Positions 43,325 through 54,327 of a DNA stretch of 64,000 bases are shown one piece after another; the first letter of the stretch is position 1; every line of letters starts with the position of its first letter. The stretch lies in assembly GCA_014526335.1 (NCBI GenBank), contig JACTAT010000052.1, positions 3,236,686 to 3,300,685 of the forward strand, in the 5' to 3' direction. A program made the position numbers and the translations under genes. Origin of the DNA: Chrysaora quinquecirrha. Its lineage: Eukaryota; Cnidaria; Scyphozoa; Semaeostomeae; Pelagiidae. Below the pieces are notes generated by a model, which did not search any database, was not told the origin of the DNA, and saw only the letters and a list, made by a program, of their open reading frames with translations.

Positions 43325-43386
43325 ATTGACGTTCTTTTCTCTATAAGTAGACTGTTTTCTACCTATAGAGAAAAGAATGTCAATGT
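43325..43386. repeat. Long hairpin
   Basis: ATTGACGTTCTTTTCTCTAT and its near-exact complement ATAGAGAAAAGAATGTCAAT are separated by about 20 bp. It lies at the left edge of a degenerate MITE (to about 43732) of the same TA-flanked group, in which TGTTCTTA words recur. Confidence 0.6.
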
Positions 43387-43732
43387 TTTTTTTAAGAACC
43401 AGTAAATTTTGATCGAGGCTGGTTGTTCTTAATTTTTCGCCCTTTTCAGCCTAATGTTCTTAATCTTTTATTGATTCCTCCGTTACTAAGACAGTAATAT
43501 TTCCCAGTGAATGTTGGTAGAGGCACTAGGTTTGTCTAAAAAGGCAACATGCTCGTTTATTTTGCTTGCTTAGTGTTTACATTTGGTCTAATGTTCTTAA
43601 TTTCATATGCACCCAGTATGTTAAGGGCTTATGCAAAGGCTAGCCTCATCTTGTTCTTAGTTTGTTCTTAAATTTGGTCAAAATCCAGGCTTGTGCTCTT
43701 ATAAAATTGTTCTTCTAAAAAAAAGAGTGTAA
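43376..43732. mobile_element. Degenerate MITE related to the CAC-TTTTTTT-ATAAG group
   Basis: The right end (complement CACTCTTTTTTTTAGAAGAAC, followed by TA) and internal TTGTTCTTA/ATGTTCTTAA words fit the group. The left end is worn (TTTTTTTTAAGAACC near 43386). Confidence 0.45.
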
Positions 43733-44093
43733 ACTACTGTATACTGCAGAGTCTTGAAATTCTAAAGAGTTTCCGTAGCATTGTTGGTAAAAAGTGGAAG
43801 CAAGAAAGCTTTAGCAAGTAGATTTATTTGATAACATTCGCGTTATGTGAGCAGCATTGGACGATTTTATAGGACAGTTTCGAATGAACCCAGTTCTCTA
43901 GAAACTTGCTTCAAAATCTGATAATCCAGCACTCGAACTTTCTTAGGAAGTCCGTCCCCGTTGAATTTCAATAACAGAGTTCTATGGCCAACTCACATAA
44001 GTGATATCTGCGAATTGCTTTCGTTCCAGCCATCTCTTAGAGCCTAAATAGGCAGTTTTCTGCGCACAGGCGAATTGCATTCTGCGTTATATG

Positions 44094-44245
44094 TAGACTT
44101 ATTACATTCGTCGTAGTCTACGCTCCATCAAACTCCACCATCCCGCTCCAACTACACTGCAATCTGCACTCTGAGGAAACAGAAATTTTGTTGTTGTTGT
44201 TGTTGTAGGTGTTTCCGAAAGAGTGGGAGGAATGTAATAAGTCTA
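44094..44245. mobile_element. 152 bp MITE with perfect 16 bp ends
   Basis: TAGACTTATTACATTC at 44094 and its exact complement at 44230-44245. TA may be the target duplication. A GTTGTTGTTGTTGTTG run lies near the right side, as in the TAGACTCACT elements at 19917 and 54195. Confidence 0.7.
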
Positions 44246-45889
44246 CCTTATATGTGCAACATCGAATTTGCGTTCTCAAGGAGTTCTAACGAAAAAACAT
44301 CATCACAAACATCTGCGCACACACTTTTTTCTTGTATTCTGTTTCCCAAATCAGCAAATAATTCAAAATTAATGAAGGAAAATGCAGCTTCGAGCCTTCT
44401 GTCTTTGCTCAGTTTTAATTAGAAACACTGGGTTTGTAATAAGGTGAAACTGATGAAAATTCGCGTTTTTTCTATTTACTTTCCTGTACAATAGCAAAAA
44501 GACCTCATTTGTCAGGAAGTATTTGCACAACCATGGATTGCAATCTCAATAAAGAGAACATGCTTTACGGCTTTTTTCTGAGGTTTCATGTACTTGATTG
44601 ACCAAAAAAAGGGCAAACAGCTGAGAACGAAACAGCCTGAAAAACAGGTCAATTAAGACTGCGGGACGAGTTTTGATTCATCTGCCGAACTAGCTGATCA
44701 AACAAAATACTAAGAATTTAAAAGCATTGCCGGGATAAAACAACAAATATAATATTGTTCGGTACTCGACTGTTCGCTGAGATAGTCACATTTGGTTTCT
44801 TGTAATTATCTGTGAATATTCAAGACCACTTGCAGCTGCCTCGATCTGAGATACGCAGGTGGCGGGAAACAACAATAGAATTAGAGCAGCTGCATTTGTC
44901 CATCTTATTGCATGTTCTTTAGATTCTCGTCTTATGTGAAGCAGGGGGCCCACGGAAGATTCTTAACAACAACTTGATTACTGTTATGGTAACAAGCATG
45001 CTTGTCGTTAACCCCCGTTACTGGGCTATACAGGCGTTAATAACCACTCAAAGATAAGGATCATAAAGGGGGATCTACTAACTTCACTTCTGCCACATGC
45101 ATATGCTATGGAATAAGCTTTGTCTTTACCCCCGTTACCGAACAATAAAGACGTTTAAAACATGTAATAATTGAAGATCTGAAAGGAGGATCTTTGGAAA
45201 TTTTGCTACCAAGTCATTGTGCTTACCAGTTACAAGCGTTAGAATAAAGTCCATCCCTGAATCTTCGCTGCACTCCCCAAGTTTGAATTAAGTGCTGTTC
45301 CCATACAGGCATAGGTCTGCATAAAAAATCGCACGGAAAGTTTAAAAATCAGGAAAAGCGCTGAAGCTTTTTGGCAATCCAATTTTGCAGTTTTAGAGTT
45401 CAGCTGACAGCCACTGAAAAACGTCATTCCGTATTTTCCACAAAGCCTCCCGGTACTGTCAAGTGTTCTGGTCTGGGTTTTATACCAGCCTTTGTTATGC
45501 TTCTCATAACTCTAAGCGAAGTTTTCCTACAGTATCACCCCGTTCAGCCGTTTGGGAAAACCAGGACTAACAATAGTTTTTACCAGCTGTTGATTTATTA
45601 TTGAACGATTTTACCTCTCACCTTCACCATATACAAATTAGCTGGAATAGGAATAACACGTGGACAACAAGGACTCTTCTCAACTCATAATTCGAAATTG
45701 CGAATGATTTTACGGCAAGGAAAGCGACCAGGTTTGCAATCTATTTATATACTTATCATTGCTACTGTATTCAAATTTAATATACATGTTTTCGACACTG
45801 TAGTAACATCGATGTTTCGATATTGCGATTTCTTTTGCGACATGAAATTACCTCGGAAAGTTTATAGTTTCGCGATTTAGTTGTTAACT
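44246..45889. other. Intergenic or intronic DNA up to the second gap
   Basis: No coding exon recognised. A local duplication of a TTACCCCCGTTAC block with GATCT and GGAGGATCT context occurs at about 45008-45080 and 45128-45196. This may be intron of the syntrophin gene if its 5' exons lie to the left. Confidence 0.35.
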
Positions 45890-46389
45890 NNNNNNNNNNN
45901 NNNNNNNNNNNNNNNNNNNNNNNNNNNNNNNNNNNNNNNNNNNNNNNNNNNNNNNNNNNNNNNNNNNNNNNNNNNNNNNNNNNNNNNNNNNNNNNNNNNN
46001 NNNNNNNNNNNNNNNNNNNNNNNNNNNNNNNNNNNNNNNNNNNNNNNNNNNNNNNNNNNNNNNNNNNNNNNNNNNNNNNNNNNNNNNNNNNNNNNNNNNN
46101 NNNNNNNNNNNNNNNNNNNNNNNNNNNNNNNNNNNNNNNNNNNNNNNNNNNNNNNNNNNNNNNNNNNNNNNNNNNNNNNNNNNNNNNNNNNNNNNNNNNN
46201 NNNNNNNNNNNNNNNNNNNNNNNNNNNNNNNNNNNNNNNNNNNNNNNNNNNNNNNNNNNNNNNNNNNNNNNNNNNNNNNNNNNNNNNNNNNNNNNNNNNN
46301 NNNNNNNNNNNNNNNNNNNNNNNNNNNNNNNNNNNNNNNNNNNNNNNNNNNNNNNNNNNNNNNNNNNNNNNNNNNNNNNNNNNNNNNNN
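45890..46389. other. Assembly gap (500 N)
   Basis: Exactly 500 N, probably a placeholder of unknown real length. It may hide syntrophin exon(s), because the first visible exon at 46659 needs an upstream exon ending in phase 1. Confidence 1.
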
Positions 46390-46658
46390 AATAACAGCAA
46401 AATGGTACAAGATAGAAAGAAAATAATTGCAGATTTGAAATCAGCAGGTTGAATTGCATCCATTCAAAATATTGAAATTTTTGACTGGAGGGGCCCCTTT
46501 AAAGTCAAATACCAGAAACTCAGACATCTTTAATCTTGTTATGGCCCCCTTTAAAAGCCTCCTCAAAGGTTGAATGCCCCATACTTACTCAAGGTAATAC
46601 AGATTATGCTCATTTTATTAATTTCTCTATTTTAACTCTATTTATATTTCTTTCCTAG

Positions 46659-49600
46659 CAATTGATGATGCAAACGAAGTCTTGAGTGCCAGCCCTGGAA
46701 ACAGAGAGATAAGAACAATGGGTTGGCTTTCTGAACAAGTGCAAATGCCTGATGTAAGGCGGCTTGACTGGAAGCCAGTTTTTGCTGCTCTGACTGATAA
46801 AGATATCTTGTTGTATGATATGGTTCCATGGTCATGTGATGACTGGGCTGCTCCTTATATAAGTCATCCTTTGCTAGCTACTCGGTAAGTCTACATTTGT
46901 CAATTTCTTGTCTGTTGCTACTTGCCAAAGTTGGTGAAGGTGAAGTGGTGTTTTAGCGCCAATCGCTAGGATCTCAGTACTAGGTTAACTAATCGAGACC
47001 TTGACCCTGGCCGTGACGCTACCGTGGCTGGGCTCGAACCCTGACCACACTGAGCTTCTGATACCACGAGTCAGCTGGATTACACCACGACGCCACAGCA
47101 CCATGACACCACAGCACTTGCCAAAGTTGCTACTATGCATAATAATTCACCACAGTAGTGGTTATCCACCACAGTAGGCAAAAAGTGGCATTGCAACATG
47201 GATAATAACCCATCACATCAAGCATAATAAACCACCAGATCAAGCTTAATAATCCACCACATCAAGCATAATAATCCACCACAGTAGTGATTATCCACCA
47301 GAGTGCACAAAAAGTACTACCACCACAACAAGCATAATAACCCACCACATGAAGCATAAGAACCCACCACATCAAGCATTAAAATCCACCATAGAAGTGA
47401 TTCAAAAAGTACCACTACAATAAACATTTTGACCCACCACATTAAGCATACTCACCCATCACAATAGTGAATATCCACCACAATACACAAAAAGTACTAC
47501 CATCACAACAAGCATAGTAACCCACTATATCTAGCATAATAACCCACAACATCAAGGATAGCAATCCACCACAGTACTCAAAATTGACAACCATATCAAG
47601 GATGCTAACCAACCACAGTAGTGATGATAAACCACAGTACTCAAAAAGTACCACCGCAGTAGTTAATATATGTTGGTTTACTACCATCACAACAAGCAAA
47701 CAAGCATAATAACTCACCACATCAAGCATAAAAACCCACACACAACATCTAGGATAGCAGTCCACCACAGTATGCAAAATGTACAACCACATCGAGCATG
47801 CTAACCAACCACAGTAGTGATGATCCACCACATTACTCAAAAAGTACCACCACAGTAGTTAATATATGTTGGTTTGCTAGCACTTACTTGTGTGATTAGA
47901 GGACCAGCATCAAAGCCTACCCAAATCACAAAAGACCAAATTTTTCAAATTACATAGTCTGTATTACACTATATCGATGTAAGAAAGTTATTCTTGTCCC
48001 TGTTTTAGTCTTGTCCATTCTGGTGCTACATCAAGTAATGCAGTGCATGGTGCAGAATTAACATTTAGTACTCGAACTGGAACAAAAAATGGCGTTGAAG
48101 CACATTTATTCAGAGTAGAAACACCTAAAGAGTTAACTCATTGGTCAAGATCGCTAGTGGATGGGGCTCACAATGCTGCTGCTCTTATTAAGGAAATCAA
48201 TTGTGGTAGGTTTGTTTTAGCTATATTAAGTGAAGTTGATAGCTTTTTTCGTCTGACACTCCTCAGAGTATGAACGTCAGAAACAGACCGAAACAATGAA
48301 CTAAGGCGGAATTTATACAGTACCCTGATGCGGCTCGAAATGCACCAGTTGGAAAGAGAAGCTGAATCGGGTGTTTTAAACACCAATCCCGCTGTATCTT
48401 TTTTATCTTCCCTCTGTATCCGGCTAGCTGATTTGTGTTTAAACCCAATACCAATTCAGCTTCTCTTTCCAACTGGTGCATTTCGAGCCGCATCTGGGTA
48501 CTGTATAAATTCCGCCTTAGTTCATTGTTTCGGCCTGTTTGTGACATTCAAACTCTGAGGAGTGTCAGACGAACAAAACTTTTAAGTATGCCCGAAAATG
48601 TTTCCGCTGTTAATTGTAATTTTGAAGTTTTGTACAACTCAAAAACTATTTGATATATTTTGGAAACAAACGACATATAAAGACATTTTAGAAGATATTT
48701 TGTCTGTAAATTACGATGAGTTTGTTGCCCAAAGCGATAAGGCAGGAACAATAAGTTGAGATGTTTCAATTCAAACTTGAATCATTCTCAGCTAAAATCA
48801 GACTGAGCGAAGATACGTAATACGTATTATCTATGTCGCAAACTGCTTAGAACTTATAGGGTACACTTGATCAGGGATCATTTGTCTATTAATCGCAGAA
48901 GTACAACATGCTCAACTTTCTGGAACTATGTGCTGACTAGTTGCTGTCAAACAGGAACTAGTTGACCTCATTGCTCTTGTGACCATGATCATCAACTGTA
49001 TCATATATGTACGATTCAACTATTCAAACGATATTGTACGAGAGCAAACAGGAGCTCAACATTACAATATAGCAATATAGATTAAATTTCAACGGCAGGA
49101 CAACAAAACGAAAATTTAAGGGCGAATTATGCTCGACCAATAAAAGGGGGTTTCGAATAAGAGGGGGGTTGGAAATTTTTTCAAAGTACTCCAGAGTTGT
49201 CAAACTATAATGGCGTCCTCGTAATTTCTTTTCTCTTCTTGCTAAAAACAGCAGTGACAATAGACGGACATGAAGCACGCCTAACTCTGCATTGGGAGAA
49301 TGGTTTCACCTTGACAAATACCCAGTCCGGTTATGAAGAAGGCCAGTCATCAAAGCTTTGGTATTACCCTTACGAAAAATTGAGAATGTCATCAGATGAT
49401 GGGAAACGCCTCTTATGGTTAGATTTTGGAGAAGATGATGGTGAAAAGGTTTGTTAAATTCATCTATAACCCCTCCCCTTGATCTTTCTGGTAGAGTGCT
49501 TGGGTTATTTAAGAATTTCAGTAGATCCCGGGGTAACATGCGTCCCCAAGGATAACACGCAGTTTTTTTTATAAGCAACCGCTTATAAACAACCAAGATG

Positions 49601-50861
49601 TAGAAGGCCTAAAATTTAAAGCATCGTATATTACCACAGGAAAAAAATCTAAACAACATTTTGAATTTCAAATACTTTATATTACTCCAAGCAATCGAGG
49701 ATCGATCAACATAGAAGCTATTTCCATTCATTTGTCAAAAACTCGCATATCAACGGAGAGTTACTTAGGAGGTTTCCATTTAACTTTCAATACAAAGTCT
49801 CTATATGGTAACAATTACATGGTACTTCTTGACTGATGCTATTTACAGTATTTCTTTGCTGTATACTAGGTGTTTTAGCGTTATGTTGCATAAAAAGCTA
49901 TAGGAGAACCCCAAATTTGGCTGTTTTTCTAGCCTCTATACTATCCTTAGGGCAAAAAATAGAGTTAAAATTAAGCAACTACTAAGCAAGTTTTGCTACT
50001 AAAGGTGGCCATGAGAGGTCCAAAAATAAGCACATTTTTGAACTAGGCCCGAGGGAAGTTGCTTATAAAAAAACTGCGTGTACAATCAACAGGTTCTTTG
50101 CCAGTTGCAAGATTATCAACTGCTTACTTTTTCAACCGACTTTCAGCCTTTTAAGATTTCGACTAAAAGCATAAATTCTTTTTATTCCAACAATAACTAG
50201 TAAGACTGCAACCGATTACCAAACTCTTTTTCTTTGCTTCCGTAGTTCCTTACGTTGTGGGCCTAACTTTCGGATACAAATAAAATCCCGCTTTGTCCCA
50301 AAAAATTTTCTAGCACCCCTCCTATAAACCTGGTGCATATGTTCTGAACGAACAGTGTGTTATTGTGCTTACTAACTGAATAGCATTTCTTAACATCTTG
50401 TTACTTAAGGGAACATCCTGTTACTTATTGTAACATCGTGTTACCTATGGCAACATCCTTTCCCCATGGTAACATCGTATTACCTGTCGTATGCCTGTAT
50501 GCTATTATCGTATGCTTCTTCTTTTACTTTACAGTATGTTACCCATGCTTGTTAAGTTTTTGCCTGCAAAACGAATCACTATATTATGAGCTTTAAAAGC
50601 AGCAATTTCAACAATCCTTAGCAATAGAAAATATTTGAACTTTAAATTTCGTACCAACTGTTACAACTTCGTTGGACCATTGCCCCCCCCCTGCCAACTT
50701 CAAAAAGGTACTAGTTTTATTAACGATTTAAAAAACTTCAGGGGTGTAATTCGAATCTTTTTACGCAGGAGCTTGATCTACATGGATGTCCTAAGCCTGT
50801 TGTTTTCGTGCTGCACACATTCCTATCTGCAAAGACTGCACGCCTTGGCCTGTGTATCTAG
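46659..50861 (+). CDS. Syntrophin (alpha/beta type), C-terminal half
   Basis: Syntrophins are adaptors of the dystrophin complex at the cell membrane. Four coding exons are visible: 46659-46884, 48009-48205, 49252-49448 and 50769-50861, with consistent phases. They read [113 protein letters not shown] and finally [20 protein letters not shown] then [14 protein letters not shown]. This covers the second PH domain and the syntrophin-unique C-terminal domain. It matches alpha/beta syntrophins much better than gamma. The N-terminal half (first PH part and PDZ) is missing, in the gap or left of it. The acceptor of exon 3 is a tandem AG (49251 or 49254). Confidence 0.92.
46930..47112 (-). mobile_element. 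tRNA-derived SINE (CACCTT-tailed) in a syntrophin intron
   Basis: On the minus strand: GTGGCGTCGTGGTGTAATCC, GGGTTCGAGCCC, GGTCAAGGTCTCGATTAG, and the tail CACCACTTCACCTTCACC. Confidence 0.82.
47130..47880 (-). repeat. CCACCACAGTAGTGATTATC repeat array in a syntrophin intron
   Basis: About 750 bp of irregular units combining ACCCACCACATCAAGCATAA, TAGTGATTATCCACCA and CAAAAAGTACCACCAC. The right end is TTGGTTTGCTAGCAC, echoing the GCTAGC border of the foldback element at 39560. Confidence 0.85.
48243..48660. repeat. Head-to-head pair of the promoter-like module in a syntrophin intron
   Basis: 48243-48385 (minus) and 48430-48660 (plus) are inverted copies of the module seen upstream of NDUFS6 and the receptors. 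Each has GCATTTCGAGCCGCATC, GTATAAATTCCGCC with a TATA box, and GAGGAGTGTCAGACGA. The plus copy continues into the AATGTTTCCGCTGTTAATTG and GTACAACTCAAAAACTAT blocks. Confidence 0.7.
49556..50080. mobile_element. MITE, AAGCAAC variant, second copy
   Basis: The ends CACGCAGTTTTTTTTATAAG and complement. The right flank is TA, whereas the left flank reads AA (mutated). It is close to 23075-23722 inside (GATCGATCAACATAGAAGC, TATACTATCCTTAGGGC) and sits in the last syntrophin intron. Confidence 0.82.
50388..50492 (+). repeat. ~22 bp minisatellite in the last syntrophin intron
   Basis: Five units of the AACATCNTGTTACNTATNG type follow one another with a few changes. Confidence 0.7.
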
Positions 50862-52499
50862 TAAGCAATTTATTGATGAATATCATATTATTTCTTCAAT
50901 TCACATATCTCGAACTATTAGTTCATTACTTATTTTACTAATTTTCCTCATCAGTATACCCAAATTGCCCTTATTTCGCTGTTTTTATAGCTAAATGAAG
51001 AATTAGTCAAACTTTTTTTATTGTGTTCGTTGTTTTATATTTTATGTAACATATATGTGTCTTGTAGTTAGTTCTTTTTCTATATTTTCTATTTTTTTTC
51101 CTTTTTCGTTGTTCAGCATTTTTTATTTTGATTACTCTACAATGCCAGTAACAAATATTTAAACTTTTAAGATTGTTGGAGTTTATGGCTCATGTAGAGG
51201 CCATTTTGAGCTTACCAATGCCGTGAATGTTGAAGGCAAGCTCGGGCTCTTTCCAAGCAGTTAGTCAATGGTTTAAACCCAGTTCCACGGAAAACTACCG
51301 TAGACTCCCCCTAATTCAAATTCCCTCTATTCAGACTCTTCATTATTCACAAAGGATCCCGATTTCATTGTCATCTTTAGCGTGGTTATGGGTAAATAAG
51401 TCACACTCTTCGTAAGCAGCAACGGCAGTCTTTAGCAACAGCAACAACTACTTGCTTAGAAAATTGAATTGAATGGCCTAATCCTCAGAGTGGCGAGTCG
51501 TAGTTCTGAGCGACCTATCGAAATAAGATTGGCCTAAGAAGCGAAAACGAATAAGTCTAGTTAACTTGCGTAAATGTAGGCTGGAATTAGTCTGCTAAGC
51601 CTCAAAGCGGCCTGAGTCATTGCAAGTTGCAGGAAATTGTTGCCACTAGTGCTGTTTACTTGCAATAAGGGTCGGGTAAGTTTAGGTGTGAATGTGGTAG
51701 TTGTTCCGCCGGTGACCTTCACCTCAAAACATGCTTATTCGATTCTGAGCGATTGTTCTATGCTAACTTACTCACTGATTGACATTGCCCCTCCAAAACA
51801 TGTTTTAAGTTCGTTTGAGGCTGTAGCCTTAATGCTTTGTACTACTAGAAGCTATTTGCATTGAACTGAACTTTTCTCAGATTTGAGAAAATTTTGACTC
51901 GGATTCCAACTTTACTGTAAATTTCTTGCGTGCCTCTTCTTTCAAAAAAGTATTCGGTCTTTTCCCCCAAACCAAAGTACGCGTAGCTGCGAACCTTCTT
52001 CACTCGTCAATGAAAAGTGGCGTGACTTGCGTGTGGCACCAAAGTCTCTTTTGTTCTAATTGACTGTCCTCCGGTCAATGACCTTGTAACTTTTACCCGA
52101 CTCTGGTATACGTGTGTATTTGGAATATGGAATATGAAACGTCAATTAGTTTCTTTGCATTCACTGGACATGTGTATTTAGCCATAGTAAGACTTAGCCT
52201 TAGTTCTAGGTAGCTGGTTTGGCAACGCGCAATGGGTTGACTGGGTGTATATTCTGAAAGATTCTGCATATAAATTTGATGTCAGGGCTAGATGCACGAT
52301 TATTGCAATGACTGTCTGTAACTGCATCATTGAAATCATCATGTACAGATGTACGCTGTTTGATATATACAAGCCCCCTTTGTCGATTAAGTAAGTTCCA
52401 CTCTACGCAAACATCATCGGTATCCTTAAGCAGCGGCAACAACCATTTACGTGGAAAAATTAAATTGGATGGCCTAATGCTCAGAGCAATGATATAATA
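50862..52499. other. Syntrophin 3' UTR and intergenic DNA
   Basis: T-rich 3' region, then no recognised gene. The block GAATGGCCTAATCCTCAGAG ... GGCCTAAGAAGCGAAAA at about 51470-51550 recurs at 52468-52490 and 52975-52995, where the element at 52500-52932 interrupts it. This marks an older repeat. Confidence 0.4.
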
Positions 52500-52932
52500 C
52501 ACCTTTTCAACTAAGGGCCTCGTTTTCAAAAAAATTGAAAACTGCCTCACAGAAATATTTCGACTTCAGATTCGAATAACTATCTCTATGATTCGAATTC
52601 AGCAACTTCGAATTCAGTATTAAGGCAAATTTTTAAGCTTCTAGTCCTTACGATGTTGATTTTATAGCGATTAGAAGTTTGAAAATTTATAAAGGATTTG
52701 ACCGTGAAATTTCGCTTGGGGTGAAATTTTACACCCTCAGTCATTTTTCATGGTCAAATCCCTTACAAATTTTCAAACTTCTAATCGCTATAAAATCAAC
52801 ATGATTGGGACTAGACGCGTAAAAATTACCCTCGACACTAAAATGAAGTTGCTCAATCTGAATATGGGGTCAAAACTTTTGTACGAAAAATTTTCGTAAA
52901 TTTTGAAAACGAGGCTCCTAGTTGAAAAGGTG
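52500..52932. mobile_element. TA-flanked palindromic MITE
   Basis: The ends CACCTTTTCAACTAAGGGCC and complement (CACCTTTTCAACTAGGAGCC), with TA on both sides. The centre is a long hairpin: GTTGATTTTATAGCGATTAG at 52653 onward pairs with CTAATCGCTATAAAATCAAC ending near 52800 (arms about 48 bp). It interrupts a repeat also present at 51470-51550. Confidence 0.8.
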
Positions 52933-53451
52933 TATTGGCTCAGAGTAGTTCTGAGAGGGCCTGTCTATATCAGAATGGCCTAAGAAGCGAAAATTACGAC
53001 TAAGTCTAAGCCATTACGACTCGTGGGATAAGTCTAGGCCATCTCCATTTAGTTTTTAATTCTTATCTGTAAGGAACACTTAGAACTAAGAAATAAGAAA
53101 CACTGTAGAAGCCGCACCAAGTCTTGTGATGTCTTGTTAATTTATGTAAATTGGAAATCTGTTTCGTTGAAATTGCCCATAGAGATATGCTTGTTTGTAG
53201 TGTGTAGAGATAGTGCAATTCTTCCTTTTTGCCAGTATTAGAGTTGCCATTGTACTCTAGCCAAATATAGAAATCCTTTGTTTCTAATTAAAATGAATAT
53301 AAACACATGCATGCATATTCTTGTCATTCTGTTGAAATTGTTAATCAAAATGTAACCGAATTTCACTGCTTTGGTCATGTCTTTGTCATTAGCTCTTGTT
53401 GCGTCCTTGATTGCGTGTTTGACCCTATCACCTGGGCGATGAAGAAGAAAT

Positions 53452-53612
53452 TGAAGGTGTAATACTATTCAGTCACTAGGATCTCAGTAGTAGGTTAACT
53501 AATCGAGACCTCGACCCTGGCTTTAACGCTACCGGGGCTGGGCTCAAAATCTGACCACACAAAGGTCCTGACAGCACGAGTCAGCTGGATTACTCCACGA
53601 CGCCACAGGACC
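53452..53612 (-). mobile_element. tRNA-derived SINE (CACCTT-tailed)
   Basis: On the minus strand: GGTCCTGTGGCGTCGTGGAG, TTTTGAGCCC (worn B box) and GGTCGAGGTCTCGATTAG. The tail is short. Confidence 0.75.
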
Positions 53613-53776
53613 TTCAGTGGTGGGGGAGTCAGTAGATCCTGATCTGCTGCTAAGATACGACTTTTTGTTGCTCCGTTTATAATCCGACTCCCGTTGTTGC
53701 TACGTATATCATCTGGTTTGAAGTTGCTGTGAAGTTTGCTCATACATACAGATGTTTGAGTAATAGTGGTTTGGGT

Positions 53777-54006
53777 AAAGCTATGGCTAAACTAGGAGAC
53801 TTGTCGCGCGCGATACTTTATTCGGCGCGTCTCCCAGGGTGGCTAAACATGAGAGTGACAAGCGCGCAACATGTCCCCTGAGTAATGTTTGTGTCTTGCT
53901 ACAAATTTTGTCGCGCGCTACAAAGTTGCCGAGGGGGCTAAACTGGAAAACACTTAGGGGACATCAATCTCGCGCGCGGCATTTTTCCTAGTTTAGCCAG
54001 GCCTTT
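53777..54006. mobile_element. Short element with TGGCTAAACTAGGAGAC ends
   Basis: The left end AAAGCTATGGCTAAACTAGG and the complement of the right end AAAGGCCTGGCTAAACTAGG, with CGCGCGCG blocks next to both. It is a deleted relative of 38351-38956. Confidence 0.65.
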
Positions 54007-54194
54007 AAGCCTATCTGCATTATAGACCTGTTTTTTATGGGCGTGGCACACACATTCGCTTTATCTTCTTAGTCCCCGTATGTTTTTTTCTAAAATTTTG
54101 CGCAACTAATACTTTATAAACGAACTACGGCTTACTAGGACCAGGGTAGTTGGCTGTATTGAGTTGAAATGCCGAGTTTGAGGGGCTTTAACAG

Positions 54195-54327
54195 TAGACT
54201 CACTACATAAGTTCCACTACTTCGCTAAATGTTGTTGTTGTTGTCTTCTAGAATTGCTCAGTGCGCTCTGTTTGTGTGACAAATCAAAGCAGGGGAGCGT
54301 AAACTAAAGACTAGAGTAGTGAGTCTA
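54195..54327. mobile_element. 133 bp TAGACTCACTAC MITE
   Basis: TAGACTCACTAC at 54195 and GTAGTGAGTCTA ending at 54327 are exact inverses. Inside are GTTGTTGTTGTTGTC and GGGGAGCGTAAACTA, shared with the ends of 19917-20685. Confidence 0.75.

Noticed and set aside
45777..46463. Long open frames spanning the second N gap
   Set aside because: Same reason: almost all codons are N.
48263..48558. Small ORFs sharing [13 protein letters not shown] on both strands
   Set aside because: They are translations of the inverted promoter-like modules, open by chance.
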